Position numbers and translations under genes: made by a program. This document shows, piece by piece, positions 35,479 through 48,834 of a stretch of 64,000 nucleotides of DNA. Numbering within the stretch: position 1 is the first letter of the stretch; every line of letters starts with the position of its first letter. This DNA is from Taenia hydatigena (Eukaryota; Platyhelminthes; Cestoda; Cyclophyllidea; Taeniidae). The stretch covers positions 310,001 through 374,000 of the forward strand of contig JADWOT020001282.1 of NCBI GenBank assembly GCA_036345935.2, written 5' to 3'. The notes beneath the pieces are model-generated. The model was not told where the DNA came from and made no database searches. It saw only the letters and a program-made list of their open reading frames with translations.

Positions 35479-38034
35479 GTTGCCCATGATCAACATATTT
35501 CTTCAAGAAAACACACAGGAACGTGTTACATTGCATCTCAAGCAGTCCATTGTGCGAATTTATACTTTTGACATAGTATGATAGGCCACAGCAATCCCGA
35601 ACAAATCTAAATTCCGACCCTTGTTTGTTTAGCCATAGCGTTTTGTAATGAGGCAATTTCTTGTGTTTCGGTCATTCCCTAGGCATTAACTACACATATT
35701 TCTTCTAAAGAGGTATATGTCCATTTAGTTTGTGCATTATAAACAATTCCATGCGTTGATTTGGTTCCGAAAAATTACCCACCTGACATCTTTCCTGCTG
35801 TGTAAGCGGTGGTATCATTCCAGTTAAACTGGCGTAGTCTGTGGTTATTACTTACCCTTGATTGCCCAAAAGCGAGGCTCGTCAAATAAGAAGCGAATTG
35901 TGCAACATTCATGGCAAGCAAAATACTTGTTTGATGTCCCTCAGATCCTCATAAGCTGCCATTTAATGAAGCATTAATAAACAGATTTAACAAGTTTTAT
36001 CATTTCTAGGAGGGTGTTTTAAGCTAGGCTCAGAAATATAATTCAAAACAGGGTGCGCAAATAAGCAATTAAAAGCACTACTGTGCAATTCGCCTAGAGA
36101 CTGCAGCTGATGCGCTGCTCATAAAAGAGTAGCAAGAGCCATTGCGAAAATCCGTTTTCAAAATCAAGGGACGAAACTGATGCCCACATCACTCATCTAC
36201 ACAATATATTGAAGAACGGCATAGTGTTTCAGAGAGAGATAGAAGTACGAATATTGCAAGGGTGCCGCTAGATTTACGCGACAAATTTCTCTTTATGGTA
36301 GACCATCGCCTTCTTGTACACACCATTTTTCTTCCTGTCTCTTCTGCTAGGTTTTCGATTCTGGTTTTCACTCAAGGCGAGAAATGAGCTTTTATATGGC
36401 CCTTCCTTAGACCCAATAATCAAATGAAGTGGGGTCGTAACCTTTGATAACTGGAAATATGCGGCACATGAACGCCCTCGTTACGGACAAATTGCTTGTT
36501 CATATTGGTGATTACTCAATCTGCAAGTAACATGTGATCAAAGGCTATACCTAGGCGTGACAAGTCAATAGGACATCAAAAACTACTATGACCTGCTATT
36601 TGTACGGTTTTGGCGTAAAGAGTGCGTATGGTTGTGCACTCAGTCTCTTCTCTTACAAGAGCAGCGGCTCAATCATCCTTTCTTAACAAGCAAACGCTTT
36701 TTTGATCCCGCCACGTAAAAGTAGTAGAGCCTGACCCTAAAAGGAATGGATTTTGCAGCTGAAACTTTAAGAGATTTGCAGTGCTTCCAGCTAGTAGCAG
36801 GTTGTGGGATGGATTTCCATTCGTGAACTCTACACCAATCATCACCTAGTATGTACAACATTTATGTAGTTGCAGAAATGTGAAATTCAAATTGCTAATC
36901 CATAACATACTAGTGGAAAATCGATTTGACAGTTTACGCAGACAGAACCTTGATTTCGAGTGCCCCTGCTTTAAGCCTGAACTGCCTGCCCTCTAAGTGA
37001 TGCCCTTCTCGTGGCTAACTTAAGTTGTGCTTGATAGGCTTGGCGTCGATCAGTATAGCCCTTATTTTAATAATAGTGTTTACTAGATGCCTGTCACCAA
37101 TGATTTTCATGGCCACTATTCACAACTGATTGGGGCGTTCCGCTATCACGCTTACCTCTGGGCAGTGTAAAATTGCTACTATCTCGATGCGTATGGCCCT
37201 GTAGCACAATGCAGATTAAAGCAATTAAAATATTCTACCTTTGACGCAGAAAATAATGGCAAATAGAGCAATAGGCACTTTTAAGGAGAGCTCAGTAACG
37301 CCTAACCTTGATTATTATGATCCACACAGAATCAAGCTGCAGAACTCATTAGAAAAGGAGGGGATTCAAACTAAAGTGCAATCATTTTAAAGTAACCCAC
37401 CCTAATGTTATTTTCATCAAGCTACCATGAAATTGTTGCGGATGCAAGGGACTATATCCCACATAAGAAAGGAGCTGTGCCCCATTAAAGCAGAGGAGTA
37501 AAAAACCAAAATACAATGCAATTTGGAGTAAAAATACGATTTAGCACTAGTGTCATTCAGCGAAATTCTCCTCCAAGCCTCTACTGCACTCCTCATTCTC
37601 ACTGACAAACGTGCTCTTTGCCTACCACAACGACTTTGAAAAGGTAGAACTCATCATAATTTGCAGGCTTCTCATGGTTTCAACACAGTTTCGTCAGCCA
37701 GCTTTGACCAAAAAAAATTACTTCAGCTTAAATACTGAGTTGGGGACGTGATGCACACCCTCCGTAGACTGGGAGAGAGAAAGGACTGGCACACGACCTC
37801 AAGTACCTATTCGTCTTTTCCACTTTGCGCATTACAATTCACAATTCTCATCCCTTTTGCTCACCCATTCAACCACCTCTCACCTTACGGGTAAACGAAC
37901 TCGACCCACAGAAATATCCACGTACCTGCGGGAGCGGAGTGGATTCAAAAGCAACGGTCCCAATTGCGTAGGGCTATGCAACAATCTAACTTTTGGTCGG
38001 CGTAAAGACGCTTAATCAAACAGTATCATAAATT
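35479..38034. other. No gene supported; one possible micro-exon
   Basis: On the minus strand at 37926-37973 a 48-bp segment lies between a good acceptor (TTGTTGCATAG) and a good donor (GTACGT) and encodes PYAIGTVAFESTPLPQ in phase 0-0. It has no partner exons that I could find. Otherwise short frames only. Confidence 0.35.
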
Positions 38035-38035
38035 T

Positions 38036-38236
38036 TACACCGAGGCCTCGTTCAAAGCAAAATTGTAACTGCATTCGCTTGTATTTACCCAGATCGTGCC
38101 TACTGAAGTTGCTAAATACGCACTTAGCTCGTCGATGAGGAGGCAAACACTTAAGTGGCCTATCAGGGGATACAGCTGCTGTAAACACCACTATCACCAC
38201 AAACACGAAAGGCTTTGCCAATATGGATAGCAGCAC
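38036..38236 (-). pseudogene. Possible Kunitz-type inhibitor relic
   Basis: The minus strand encodes a signal-like stretch (LAKPFVFVVIVVFTAAV), then SPDRPLKCLPPHRRAKC. Cys-x8-Cys with Pro at positions 2-3 is like the start of a Kunitz domain. If one G of the GGG run at 38088-38090 is ignored, the frame goes on to ECSYNF, placing a third Cys 15 residues after the second, the Kunitz spacing. The expected F-x-Y-G-G-C and the C-terminal Cys pair are absent, and there is no ATG in frame. GTAAAT after HDLG could instead be a splice donor. Homology rests on spacing only. Confidence 0.3.
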
Positions 38237-38519
38237 GATTTAAATGTTCCATCGGTTACCACACAGATAATGGTGAAAACCTTGGAAAAAAATATATTCA
38301 TTTTACGCCTAAAATAGATTCAATAGGGTGATTGAGACGCAAAACACACCGAAGCGACTAGCGAATCTATGTTCACTCCTATCTGAACAGGGTATGAAGT
38401 AATATTGCAGCGCAACTTTAAATTCATTATCCGTTAGTCGCTTGAATCAGCACTACAAACACCGACTCACCATCACATCACGAACTCGATGACATCGTAG
38501 TAAGCAGCAGTATAGCGTC

Positions 38520-38680
38520 CATACCAGCAAATCCATTTTCTGCGGTGGCTGCTAGCCCGTTGCCAGCTGCCTACAAAGCAGTCAGGCTCATGTCAAATAA
38601 CAGTCTCAAGTACACACTTTTGACCAGATAATCTGTCTTAGTCAGAAGCCTACTGCTACACCCGACCACCGCTACCACTA
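38520..38680 (+). repeat. Repeat C, copy 1
   Basis: Resembles 48835-49000 in the same orientation. The best-matching block is CAAATAACAGTCTCAAGTAC/TAAATAACGGTCTCAAGAGC followed by ACACTTTT and ACCA. Both are flanked by Cys/Pro-rich-looking CA-rich DNA. Ends are approximate. Confidence 0.5.
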
Positions 38681-41600
38681 ATTTCGTTGCTTGCATGAAA
38701 AATGGAATGAACTAAGGAAAGAAAGCGGAGGAAATATTTGATTTGTCCAACTTTATGTCTAAAAGAACGAGCTTAATAATTTGCTCCTCCTCTACCGCGT
38801 CAGAAAATCTATCTGTTTCCTTACCTATGACCACAATTCGTGTCTTCAGCGTCTATTGACTTACGACAGATTTGCAAAGGGTGGCAAAGAAAAAGGTCAG
38901 CATTTGCTTGGCTTCTTTGAGGCCCTAAAAATTGCTAAAAGAGAACTGAAAGCACCACAATCATACACCTGCATCCACTCTACTAAGTCAACTTTATGTT
39001 TACCAATGCGCCGCACACGATTTGGCATTGCCATGAGATAACTTTCATATCCATACGTCAAAAAATTTAAATGAAAATCGCAATGGTTGAGTCTGCTACA
39101 GCCTCCCTAATAACTTCCTTAAGTCTTCATGAAGCCGTTCCGTTGGCTTAGGGTCAACCACAAACACCAGCCCATATGAAAATTTAGCCTGTGTCTAAGA
39201 AGCCACTAGAATCATATTTTAGGTGATAGCCATATAGCAGTAAATAAATGACTAGCAGGCTAAGTGCTCAATAAATAACCACATGAATCGCACCGAAATC
39301 TACGCAAGTGGAACCGAAATTGGAGAGAGACAGGGTAAAAACCAGTCACCTGAAACGTTCAAAATGATAGCAAATGCGAAAATTGCTGTTAAGATAGAGT
39401 GTGCTTTTCTTTTCCACCAATACGGCGTCCCGGAACCTCCCTAAAGACAAAAAAACACAAAAGTCGGTAAACAGAAGGACTCTGCACTGCTGGCGCAGCC
39501 CAAAACCCAGCCTATCATCGAACGCAATGGCTCTGACCGAGCACCCGCAATCTGTATGGAGAGTTAACCAAACAGCTGTTATCATCCGGGTAGCATTAAG
39601 ATAGGTTTGACCTTTTGGTCATCACCTTCATAGGTTATATTAGCACTACCAACTAAGGCCTCTTTGCCTATGTATGATCAACACTTGGACTAACACAACA
39701 CCTCGTGTGCTTAACTGCAACTAATTAAATGAATACGAAGAAGTGGAAGGATAGAATGTGCTGATGACGGAGGCTTTCAAAGAATATTCAATCAAGAGGT
39801 AACGGCTGACGCAAGCCTAAATACAAAATTCAGCATCGCAACCAACGTTTCCTATGAGGATCGCATGAAAACTCAACTTCATTTTACGACTCACCACAAG
39901 ATGGCGACAATCAGCGATAAGGCATGCACATAAAGTTCACTTAGGCGAATTTAAAATGTTCTGAGCTGATTAAACAACACAATGCTCTTTGTTTGAGTAA
40001 TTTATTCATAATATCACACCACCGCTTATTAGCACTAACTTCATTTTCCACTACTTTTTTTCTCGCATATCAGCTCAATCACTTCCGCTCTCTAAGGCAC
40101 AGTTCCCTAGCCATTTATGACGCACTAGCATTAGCGCCTAAGATATGCGTCACACAGAGACGCGACAAAGTATAGACTTTCAGAACTAACTTATGCGGAT
40201 ATAAAACGCTTTTTATCTCTACTTCGTGGGGCTGGAGAAAGGAGTGAGCAAGCATAAACTACGTTAAGCCAGTAAAAGGTAAAAGGTTTTTATTTCTGAA
40301 CTTCCTTTTACAAATACCATGATCGTGCTTGATCTTGACCACATTTTATTATGCCTCAGGCAAGATTTTGTAGGCAGGACTAAAATCCACAGCTCTAATG
40401 TTGCAGCTGCTGACATAAAAGGCACTGTCCGATTAAAAGAAATGGGATCTAGGACACCGATTATCTGTCAGATCGAGATGCCATGTCATCAACGCATGCT
40501 GAAAACTAAGTAGATTGATTGCGAGTGATCCCGTAAAGCAGGAGTGCTATTTTATTCAATCATGAAAATTTATTATCACTTGTCTTCTGTTGGCTGAGAA
40601 TTTTGGTGTTGTGGTAGATACACGTGCAGGGAGATGACGGTCAACTGTGCCTATTGCTGTTTCCTTTTCCAATGCATTATTTAGGACCACACATTCTGTG
40701 TGCAAAATCCAATATGCGATTATGTGGCGTGTGATTGCTCACAATAAAGTAAAATTTGAACCAACGCATGGGATTGAAAAAAACTAAGTAGGGGTGGAAA
40801 ATGACATATGATAGAAGATATTGCCTCCCTAATCCTTTCGTTCTACATGGGCTGGAGCGCAGTTCTTCCAGCAGCCAAATCGCACAAGGTACGTCTACGC
40901 GAATTTGACATTTTAGATATAAAACCTCTTGATTCAAAAATTTTGGCAGGCAGTATTTATCAAACGAATGCTACTTTCTCCTTAAAGCTGACTCGTGATT
41001 TTTAGGATGCAGATCGAATCACTGCCTCCTTTCACCACATAGAGACCGTCTTCATTGAGTATTTTGTCAAAGTTAATGACATACAGTCTTGCCATTGAGA
41101 TCCATGTCTACACATTTATGAGGGAGTAACCTTAACATCTAGCTTCTTTTATCCGGTTGTCGAGAGTATAGCGCAATAGATCTCTCCCAGCCCCCACCAC
41201 TCACTTATAGCGAAGCGATGGGACGAGGTGAAAGAGACCAGAAAAGTAAATCTTAGTCAACCTCCTTGCATATACGTTGGAATTGTGGTACTATCATAGT
41301 CGATTTTCTTGCAAGTCAATCCATAAATTACGGCCATTAGTCGAGTAACCATCCATTTCACCAGGAACTCCGTTTGAATTCCACTCATTAAGTTATAATC
41401 TAGGTGAGGCTTTCGTTTGGTACGATGCGCACTTATGCGAGCTCACTTTGTTACGTATGTAGTATAAGCGGTCGATGGTCACTTATCTGTTGCTTAAACC
41501 ACCCAAAATTATAGCAAGGATGAAAACTTCTTCATTATTGCTATCATTTTTCAACGCTTTTAATATATATAGTTCAAAATTCGGTCCATAGTTATTGTTT

Positions 41601-43711
41601 TAATGTCCATACATGACCAGAGACGTCCTGGCGCTACCTTGTGGACGGCCAAAGCTGATAATTTGGTGAGATGTATGTATTTCATACAATAGGCCTTAGA
41701 GTTAATGGCACAGTCCGAGGGACAGCTTATCTCGCCACGGTGCAATGGTAGATTCCAAAAGTAGTCCTTTTTTTCAATGCAGAAGGGTAAAAATGGCCTT
41801 TCTCTTATCTTGAGCTTCTTTTTTGGCCCTCCTCTATGATTTGCTGTAATTTAATTGCCACCACTCAGACAATTGCGGTGACGATAATAACAGGCATATG
41901 ATTTGACAGCGTGCAGGAAGGGTTAAGAAAATTCGCAAATGCGAGTGCGCCCTGCTAATAAAACTATTGGCATAAGTACAAAACCAATTGGCAGCAACGT
42001 GTGACAAAATTCGCTTATTCCAAAATGCATTCGTCGTTTGAAAATCGGCGAACAAACTGCACACTTCAAAAGGCAGTTCTTACAGACTTTATGCCGATTT
42101 TTAATTGGAATAAGCTCTCAATCGGCTACACAAAAAGAGACAACCTGAGGCCATATTTTTCTCTTTTTTTCCAATGCTTATATTCCTTTGCATTAAAGTT
42201 TGAATTGGAAGCACTCTAAAATGCGTGCGCTGGTTTAATAGTGGCTTTGTAAAGGCATTTGAGCTTATAATGTCAATTTCATAACATTCCTTTTTGCCTT
42301 ATGCACCATGCAATTCGCCCAGTTGATAGGGGTTTAATGCAGTGCTCGATTTTGTCTCCTATTAAATACAGGTGCCCATTCGCAGCGCAACCTAAGGGAG
42401 ATCGTAGGCACTTAGATTCATGAAGCCGTACTTTTGAATTTGATCTAGCACGTAGCTAGGCATAAAGTAGATTCCCGAAATCAGTAAAATGGATCAAACT
42501 AGAGTGGTTTCAGCGCACCTGTCGATAAAATAGACGTTGCCACTAATTAGTTCTCTACTACATTTTGGCTTAAGCAATGGAGAACAGGAGCCCTTTTCTA
42601 GGTCTGCAATAAAATAATTAAAAGTAACGTGTTATGAGTGATATTTGCAAGAGAATCACAATTTATGGCACCTTACTTTCCTGATTCTCCTGGTTCAGCC
42701 ACGCAAGTGTGCAAAGCACGCTTCTAATTATAGTTCGGGGAGATCCACACATCTGTGGGCAAAGCTAAGACATAGCTAGCCTACATCACACGATCTCTTT
42801 AGGACGATTGTCATCATACACTACGGCTGACTGCATTCTTCCTTAGTAAAAAAGATTATTTAGAGTTACGTAAAGACATTTATATTTGTTTAATTCTGTG
42901 AAGATTAAAGCCGGAGGGCTCATTTATCCAATATAGCTTTTCTGCATCAGGTTTACGGCGCTAGTTAAACTCCAATTTTTATGCTCCAACTTTCGTCGGT
43001 TGAGTAATTGAGCTGTAAAATTCTTACCGATGCGAGGAATATATCGTCCAAGAAGGGTGGGTTCCATTCAACACGAGTGCATTATTTTTGCTGGAACTGG
43101 CCCACAAGCAGTAAAGTACAAGCATTTAATAGGTCATGAACTGTGATTTTAATTTTATCCTTGCTTATAGCCACCAGCAGGGTGACAATGGTGGGCAAGC
43201 CTTAACAACAGCACGGAAATCTGCTTCCCGTCATTGTGCCCACTCTCGACGCAATATGGTCTCTAGCATGAACGATGAGCAGAAATTAATCGGTAGATTT
43301 CGCGCACATCTTTGACCAAGTGTAAATGTTTGGTAATTTGTAACGATTCAATGCTTCTTTGTAACATGCTAAAGATTCGTAAATTATTGTAACATTTTAG
43401 CGTCAAATGCACCAGACTAGTGTCTTCCGATGTGCTAGTGCATAAAATGTGTCCTTTGATTAATTATCTACAAACTTCATTCAAAAGGTGCAAAATTGAT
43501 AAGGACTTAGCTCAGCAATTAAATATCGTGTTGAAAACGCTGCTCGATTTCTACGTCGCTTAATGATTTTAAGCAAATACTTGACGTTCGCTCCTCTGCG
43601 TTTTGATCACATGCAAGGCTGAGGACAGGTCCAGTCGGTCCCTTTACGTTTGCATTAAGCACACTGTAAGCTCAGCTGTGCAACTTCGCGCACCTTCTCT
43701 AACTTTTTAAC
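38681..43711. other. Long stretch without a supported gene
   Basis: Some 5 kb of AT-rich DNA. A frame at 38781-39041 (+) contains a charged stretch (RFAKGGKEKGQHLLGFFEAL) following a pyrimidine-rich CAG and might be an exon, but no partner was found. The last ~150 bp before 43712 would be the 5' flank of the zinc-finger gene. No TATA element stands out. Confidence 0.45.
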
Positions 43712-44633
43712 ATGGAAGCCTACAGATGCATGATGTGTCCCGCGTCGTTTGGAAACATTACCTTATACCGAGTCCACCTGTTTCGCCAGCATCAAAGTAG
43801 GCTCATTTCAATTTTTAATTTAAACCATACTTAGTAAATAGGTAGATTTGCATGTGAATATATTTATGTATTTGTAGAGATTTTCAGTCATATCATTTAA
43901 AAAGGAACCGTATTAGGTGCACCGACTCTTATTTTTTTGTCTGAATGACATTGACTCGCGCGATACACGGCCAATTATAGGCGAATCTTGGTCTTATAGC
44001 TACTGATGTGCCATCTTTACAGCCACCTTCGCGACCTCAACATATCACTTTGCATATGCTTAACATTCTTAGCACAACTAAGTCCGTATTGTCCTGTTTG
44101 CGGTGAGGTGTGTAGAACTATGGGGATGGTGCTACGGCATCAAAGAGGTGAGGACGTATGCGAAAACGCTTTATTATTCTTGTCTTATATCCTTATATAT
44201 GCCAAAATTTTTGAATGAACTTTTTTAACCATAATAACAGCCCATGCGCACAACACGTGCTGTGTGTGCTTTGTGCCATTCGAACGCTTTGATTCATATC
44301 GCAATCACTTCATTGGAACACATATTTGTGAGTTTGCGTCTGTCAGACACCATTAGCATTCAATATGCTCTGATTATATGCTGCGGTTTTTGGGGTCCTG
44401 CACAAAATCCTGAAAATATGAGTTATTATACCATGCTGCAGATCAGAGAATGGAGAACTCAGAAATACTCCTCTTTTGCACAGAATGCTTTGCAGACTGC
44501 CCTACATGGGAGGCAATGGTGGAACACATGCACTCACGTCATAGATGTGGGTATCCATTCCTTTGTCGGATATATTTTACAATTGCTGTTAATAGATTTG
44601 TTTTGGTTTATTTCAATTTGCAGACTTGCGTAG
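43712..44633 (+). CDS. Small four-finger C2H2 zinc-finger protein
   Basis: Five exons join in frame: 43712-43796, 44073-44147, 44241-44327, 44442-44550 and 44624-44633, giving 121 residues. Phases are 1, 1, 1, 2. Fingers in order: CMMC...HLFRQH in exon 1; CPVC...HQRAH, whose last His comes from exon 3; CCVC...HFIGTH; CTEC...HMHSRH. Each has twelve residues between the second Cys and the first His. The short tail ends CGLA. Introns are 276, 93, 114 and 73 bp, all GT-AG (donors GTAGGC, GTGAGG, GTGAGT, GTATCC). Such proteins usually bind DNA or RNA in the nucleus. There is no KRAB, BTB or other effector domain, and linkers are not the TGEKP type. Further upstream exons are possible. Confidence 0.85.
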
Positions 44634-45342
44634 GACGTTGTATGCGTAAAATACGACTAAAGCCTGTTGTACGTCAAAACTTGTAAGTTTTCTTTTGTTT
44701 TATGCCAACCATGTACCTTTTCTGTAAATAATAATGTAGTGGGATGGACTTTTGCTTTGATGAGGTCGTGATTGCGTTGCAAAATGGAGGCGCGTGAGCA
44801 CCTGTAAAATGCAGCTCAGAAGGTATAGGGTTAACTTAACATTGCCTGGTAGAAGTGATGAAGCATCTCATTGCATGGCAGCGCGTTGCGTCAGATTATA
44901 TCGCCTGTTTGGATAACTTTAACAATAGCACAGCAATTTTTATGATCATGGTTTTTTAGTAACCCGCACGTTTAAATGTAAATGTATTGACTCCATATTT
45001 GTTTGTTTGTTTTAGGGCTCTCCGAGAGGCTTTTTTGCTTTGCTTCCCAGAAATGCATACTTAGCTATATACCTCATGCGCTGAAACACTCATTAAACAA
45101 TAAGTTTTGCGTATTAAATGTTGGTTACATTAACCTGGCTAGTAAATTTAGTGTGAGCGGTGTCCTAACAAATTAGGAAGATAGAGGTAGAATACGTAGG
45201 ATAAAATAAAGCTACAATAAAATAATCTATGTAGTACAGATATAGCTGTAGAAATTCGCAGAATATTTGAAGAAAAAGTGTAGCGAAAGGCGTTGTCACG
45301 ATCCCGCGGTCACACTCCTATTCTACTTCCTTCGATGAGAGT
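44634..45342. other. No feature supported
   Basis: Presumed 3' flanks of two converging genes. T-rich, with AATAAA-like runs near 45208 and 45216 on the plus strand. Nothing else seen. Confidence 0.45.
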
Positions 45343-46304
45343 TCATTGCGTTTTCACTGCAAAGATACCCTGGGACAGTAGTGGCAGGTTGGTCCTGCTC
45401 TGCCAAAAGAATGTTTCCGGCGCTTGATCAGATAAACGGCGATGAGGATAAGCGAGTTCTTGCTTGCTGTCAGTGATCAAATGATGCTCAACTACCCTTC
45501 CCTCGAGTACTCTACGCACGGACTTCAGTGCAGGAGAAACATGTTTGTTCCTTTCCAATATTGACTTCACTTAAATAAACTTTTCAGCTAAAAAGCGCTG
45601 AGTAACAGTTGGCTGAGCCGTATACAATCAGAGAAGGAAGAGGTGGAGACGGAAGCACTAGTCGTGGTTGCCTCGACATCAGTGATGTTGATGGTTGAGC
45701 TGGAGGCAAGGGTGGTTAGATTGGGGGACTTCCACGTCCACTTGCTCCTGCATGGACATAAGCAGAGAAAGGGTGCTCAAACTGCCTATGCAACAGAAAT
45801 AGCGGAAGTGATGAGACATGCGAATTAGTGTAAAATCCGCATATGCGTGCGTAGGCCGCATCCTGCAAACTGGCACTGCGGAAGGTGGTACTGTCCATAG
45901 AAGCATAGAACAGTGGGGAGTCGGTGGACAATTGCACACTAATGAAACACTTTTGAATGTGCAAGCAAACCACTGATAATTAAAAGTGATTTGTTGATCA
46001 ATGCGCTAAGAGCGAGTGATGACCTTGAAAAAGGAGGGACAACACACACTGCGAAGCTATGTGCGTGAGCGTGATGTGTACTTATAGACAAAAAGTGGAA
46101 TCATTTTGAAGTCTACATTTGCTCTGGGTCTACAGATCACCACTCGAGCATCATAGTCGAGAAGCTCTATAAATGCATGCAAATGTACAAACCTGGCCAC
46201 TCTAACATACACAATCGTCTGGAGCCACATGGTGCTCTGCTTTGCGCAGTCGGGATCGCTGTATACCCGAACGTGTGTGGGCCGCAAGAGGGTAATCTCG
46301 TGTT
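45343..46304 (-). CDS. Unrecognised protein, three C-terminal exons
   Basis: Exons at 46082-46304, 45626-45938 and 45343-45569 fit in phase. The first carries RPTHVRVYSDPDC and WLQTIVYVRVARFVHLHAFI. The second has QLSTDSPLFYASMDSTTF and a Ser/Thr-rich stretch (TLASSSTINITDVEATTT). The third is charged and basic (ERNKHVSPALKSVRRVLEG), ending FAVKTQ. Introns are 143 and 56 bp. The middle exon stays open only if one base is added to the G run at 45723-45727 (C run on the coding strand). The Ser/Thr-rich part with N-I-T could be a glycosylated stalk, which is inference. No signal peptide was found because upstream exons are missing. I considered a ZP domain but its Cys pattern is not met. Confidence 0.5.
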
Positions 46305-48834
46305 CTATGCAGTGTCATTTGCATGAAAAGGATAGCAGAGGATTGAGGAGGTGTGAGGCTTTAAATGTAAAGTTTTGGAAAGTAGGACGTTTGCAATGCC
46401 GGACAAGGGAATCGCTATCAATGCAAGAGGAGAGAGCAGAAAATGAGTGCGAGTCTGGCAAAAAGGCACGAACCAGTGAAGAGTAGATGGAAAGAAGAAG
46501 TGTGCGATTAACTCATGTCGCGTTGACGAAATCGCCATTCATCTTAGTTGACTACTGGCCCTTCATTCAGCAGCAGCTGCTACTAGCGATGAAACTATTA
46601 ACCTGAGACGGTTCGGTGAAACATTCGCCAGTTAGACACTTTGTAAAGTCATAAAAGTCCTTTTATATTCCATCCTTATTAACTCCTGTAGCCGCAGTTC
46701 CCACTGCAGCAGGTCTGATAACCAAGGATCTCTCTATTCTACGCCTCCTGGACCCTCCTCTGCGTAAAGACAGTTCACAAAATCAAGGCATAATGACTGA
46801 GAACATGTGTAGTTGCCGACTCCGCCTTGACAACCGTAGCCGATATTTGCACCAGATTGTCATGCAGATGACTGACGTAGGAAAGATGTTGGTCGCTTTG
46901 AATAACCAAAGTCACAGAGAGAGCTGCACATAATAGCAAAGATGGTCTGCGTGAGAACCTATATGCCCTTCTCCGAAAGTCAATAAAAGAGCATACCAAA
47001 ATCAAAAACCATCACATCATCAAAATGCGACCATTGATGTTATTTGTGCCGAGCCGTCTTTTAGTAGAAGGACTTGGTACTCTGATACAGCCAACATCTC
47101 TCACATGTCAGCTAATAATTCAGACTAGTTCGATCTATGCTCACAAATCCGAAGATGCAATAATTCCTAGCCTAGTTTGTTTCAACCATTAGTTAAGGGC
47201 AAATGTCAGTCGAAAAATCTGTGAGCGCCGAAAAGTAGATGATCTCGTTCCTATTATTCCATTTATTTCGGCCTGTTTCACTGAGGTTGGTTACGAGGAT
47301 AGAAGCCTATAATAGTTAATATCGGCTGTTTAAGGAGAAAATGGAGCATTATATTAAACTTGTTAGCTCAGAAACCACAAGCTAGAGTCTGCAAACGCTA
47401 TTTGAATTTAATAACTCTAGAGTTATGGAAAGCGAGGATGTGCACTTTGAAAAAGGGAAACTAGCCCTTTTATCACCCTTCTTGGTGATACTGATACATT
47501 TGACCCTGAATTCGACAACAACGTATTCATTTTGAATGGATTACTACCCGATGGGGTCCACATCTTTGCCTACTAATGTCGGACATCCACTGAGTTTTCC
47601 TTTCCTGTGCGATTCTTGCGTACCACTCGGTTGTCAAAGAAAAATTCTTCAAGTATGCATAATTAACCAAACCCGTACCCATTTCCAACTAATGGAGACC
47701 ACAGCTATTCATAAGAGGAAGGTATAATGAACAGATACTAATGCGCTTTTGGGAACCGATCTTGCAGTGCTGCATCCTGGCGTTAACTGATGCAACGAAA
47801 TTGATCCAGACACTTCCCCTTTTGACAATCCAGTCTAAGAAGGACTACATTTTTGCCCCTCTCTAATTAGAATCCATCTCTGCTGCCTCCAACTAAAAAA
47901 GGGATTCGAGAAAATTAAAAGAAATGATAAGAATTACAGTAACAATCCAGTCTGGCGATGTATTTTGTGCATACGGAAAGACATCGGTCTAATACAAAAG
48001 GAATGTATGCGCATTTCTTCGATAGCTCCTCTTCAATGTTAGCACTTGTCTGCCATTTTGGAGCAGCATATTAGTATTTGTTATGTGTTGCGTAGGCGAC
48101 GAACTGAATATCCCACTATTTTGCTGATGTTTGAAAGGTGTTTTAGGAATGGATTATGCAGCTACTTTATAAATAGCACACTAGCTGCGATCTCTGCACT
48201 AATTCTCAATCGAAGTTCAGTTTCCTTATTTAAGCATAAAGTGCTGATGACAGATTTACAGGCCGATTTTAAGCACCCTTTTTGAAAAAATTAAGCCAAC
48301 GCAATTCCGGTCTTTAATAACCTATTAGATGGGGGTCAACCGACTTTGAAGCTCTACATTCGGTAGATTTAAGTGCTTGATCAAAATAACAATATAATAT
48401 CTAGGTGCATGGACTGCGTGCTCACGCAACATTTCAGCAGTACCGCACTTTTGCATGCTTAAGACTGGCCTCACTCTTACCAATTTCGCCATTACATTTT
48501 AAGCAATCAGCTTAGAAGCCACAACGCAAACGTGAAAAGTGTGTCATGACAACAACAGATATTTTATAGTGAGTCAGACACTATCGAAACAGACGAAATC
48601 TCATTTACTCCGTTCGTAGCAAGCACGTAATAGAAGTGATCGAACGCCCCTATCAGAGTGTTTTAGTTGGGTTAGCAACACTGCAAATGCGGTCGAGATT
48701 GCTCTCTATCCCGCAACCGAAAAAAAGGAATAGGTGCACCCGAGGTACTCCAACTCAAAGTACCCTGAGTAACGATTTAGCTCTACATCGCAAAGTAGAT
48801 GAAACCAAAAGCATGTAAGCAAAAACTTCAATCG
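46305..48834. other. No gene supported
   Basis: 46305-46540 has open frames on both strands, either of which might belong to the flanking gene. Around 46690-46860 the minus strand has a short Gly/Cys-rich frame (YGCQGGVGNYTCSQSLCLD) without a start. The rest is AT-rich and featureless. Confidence 0.4.

Noticed and set aside
46082..46304. Zona-pellucida domain
   Set aside because: Some strand-like hydrophobic pattern, but the conserved cysteines are not present.
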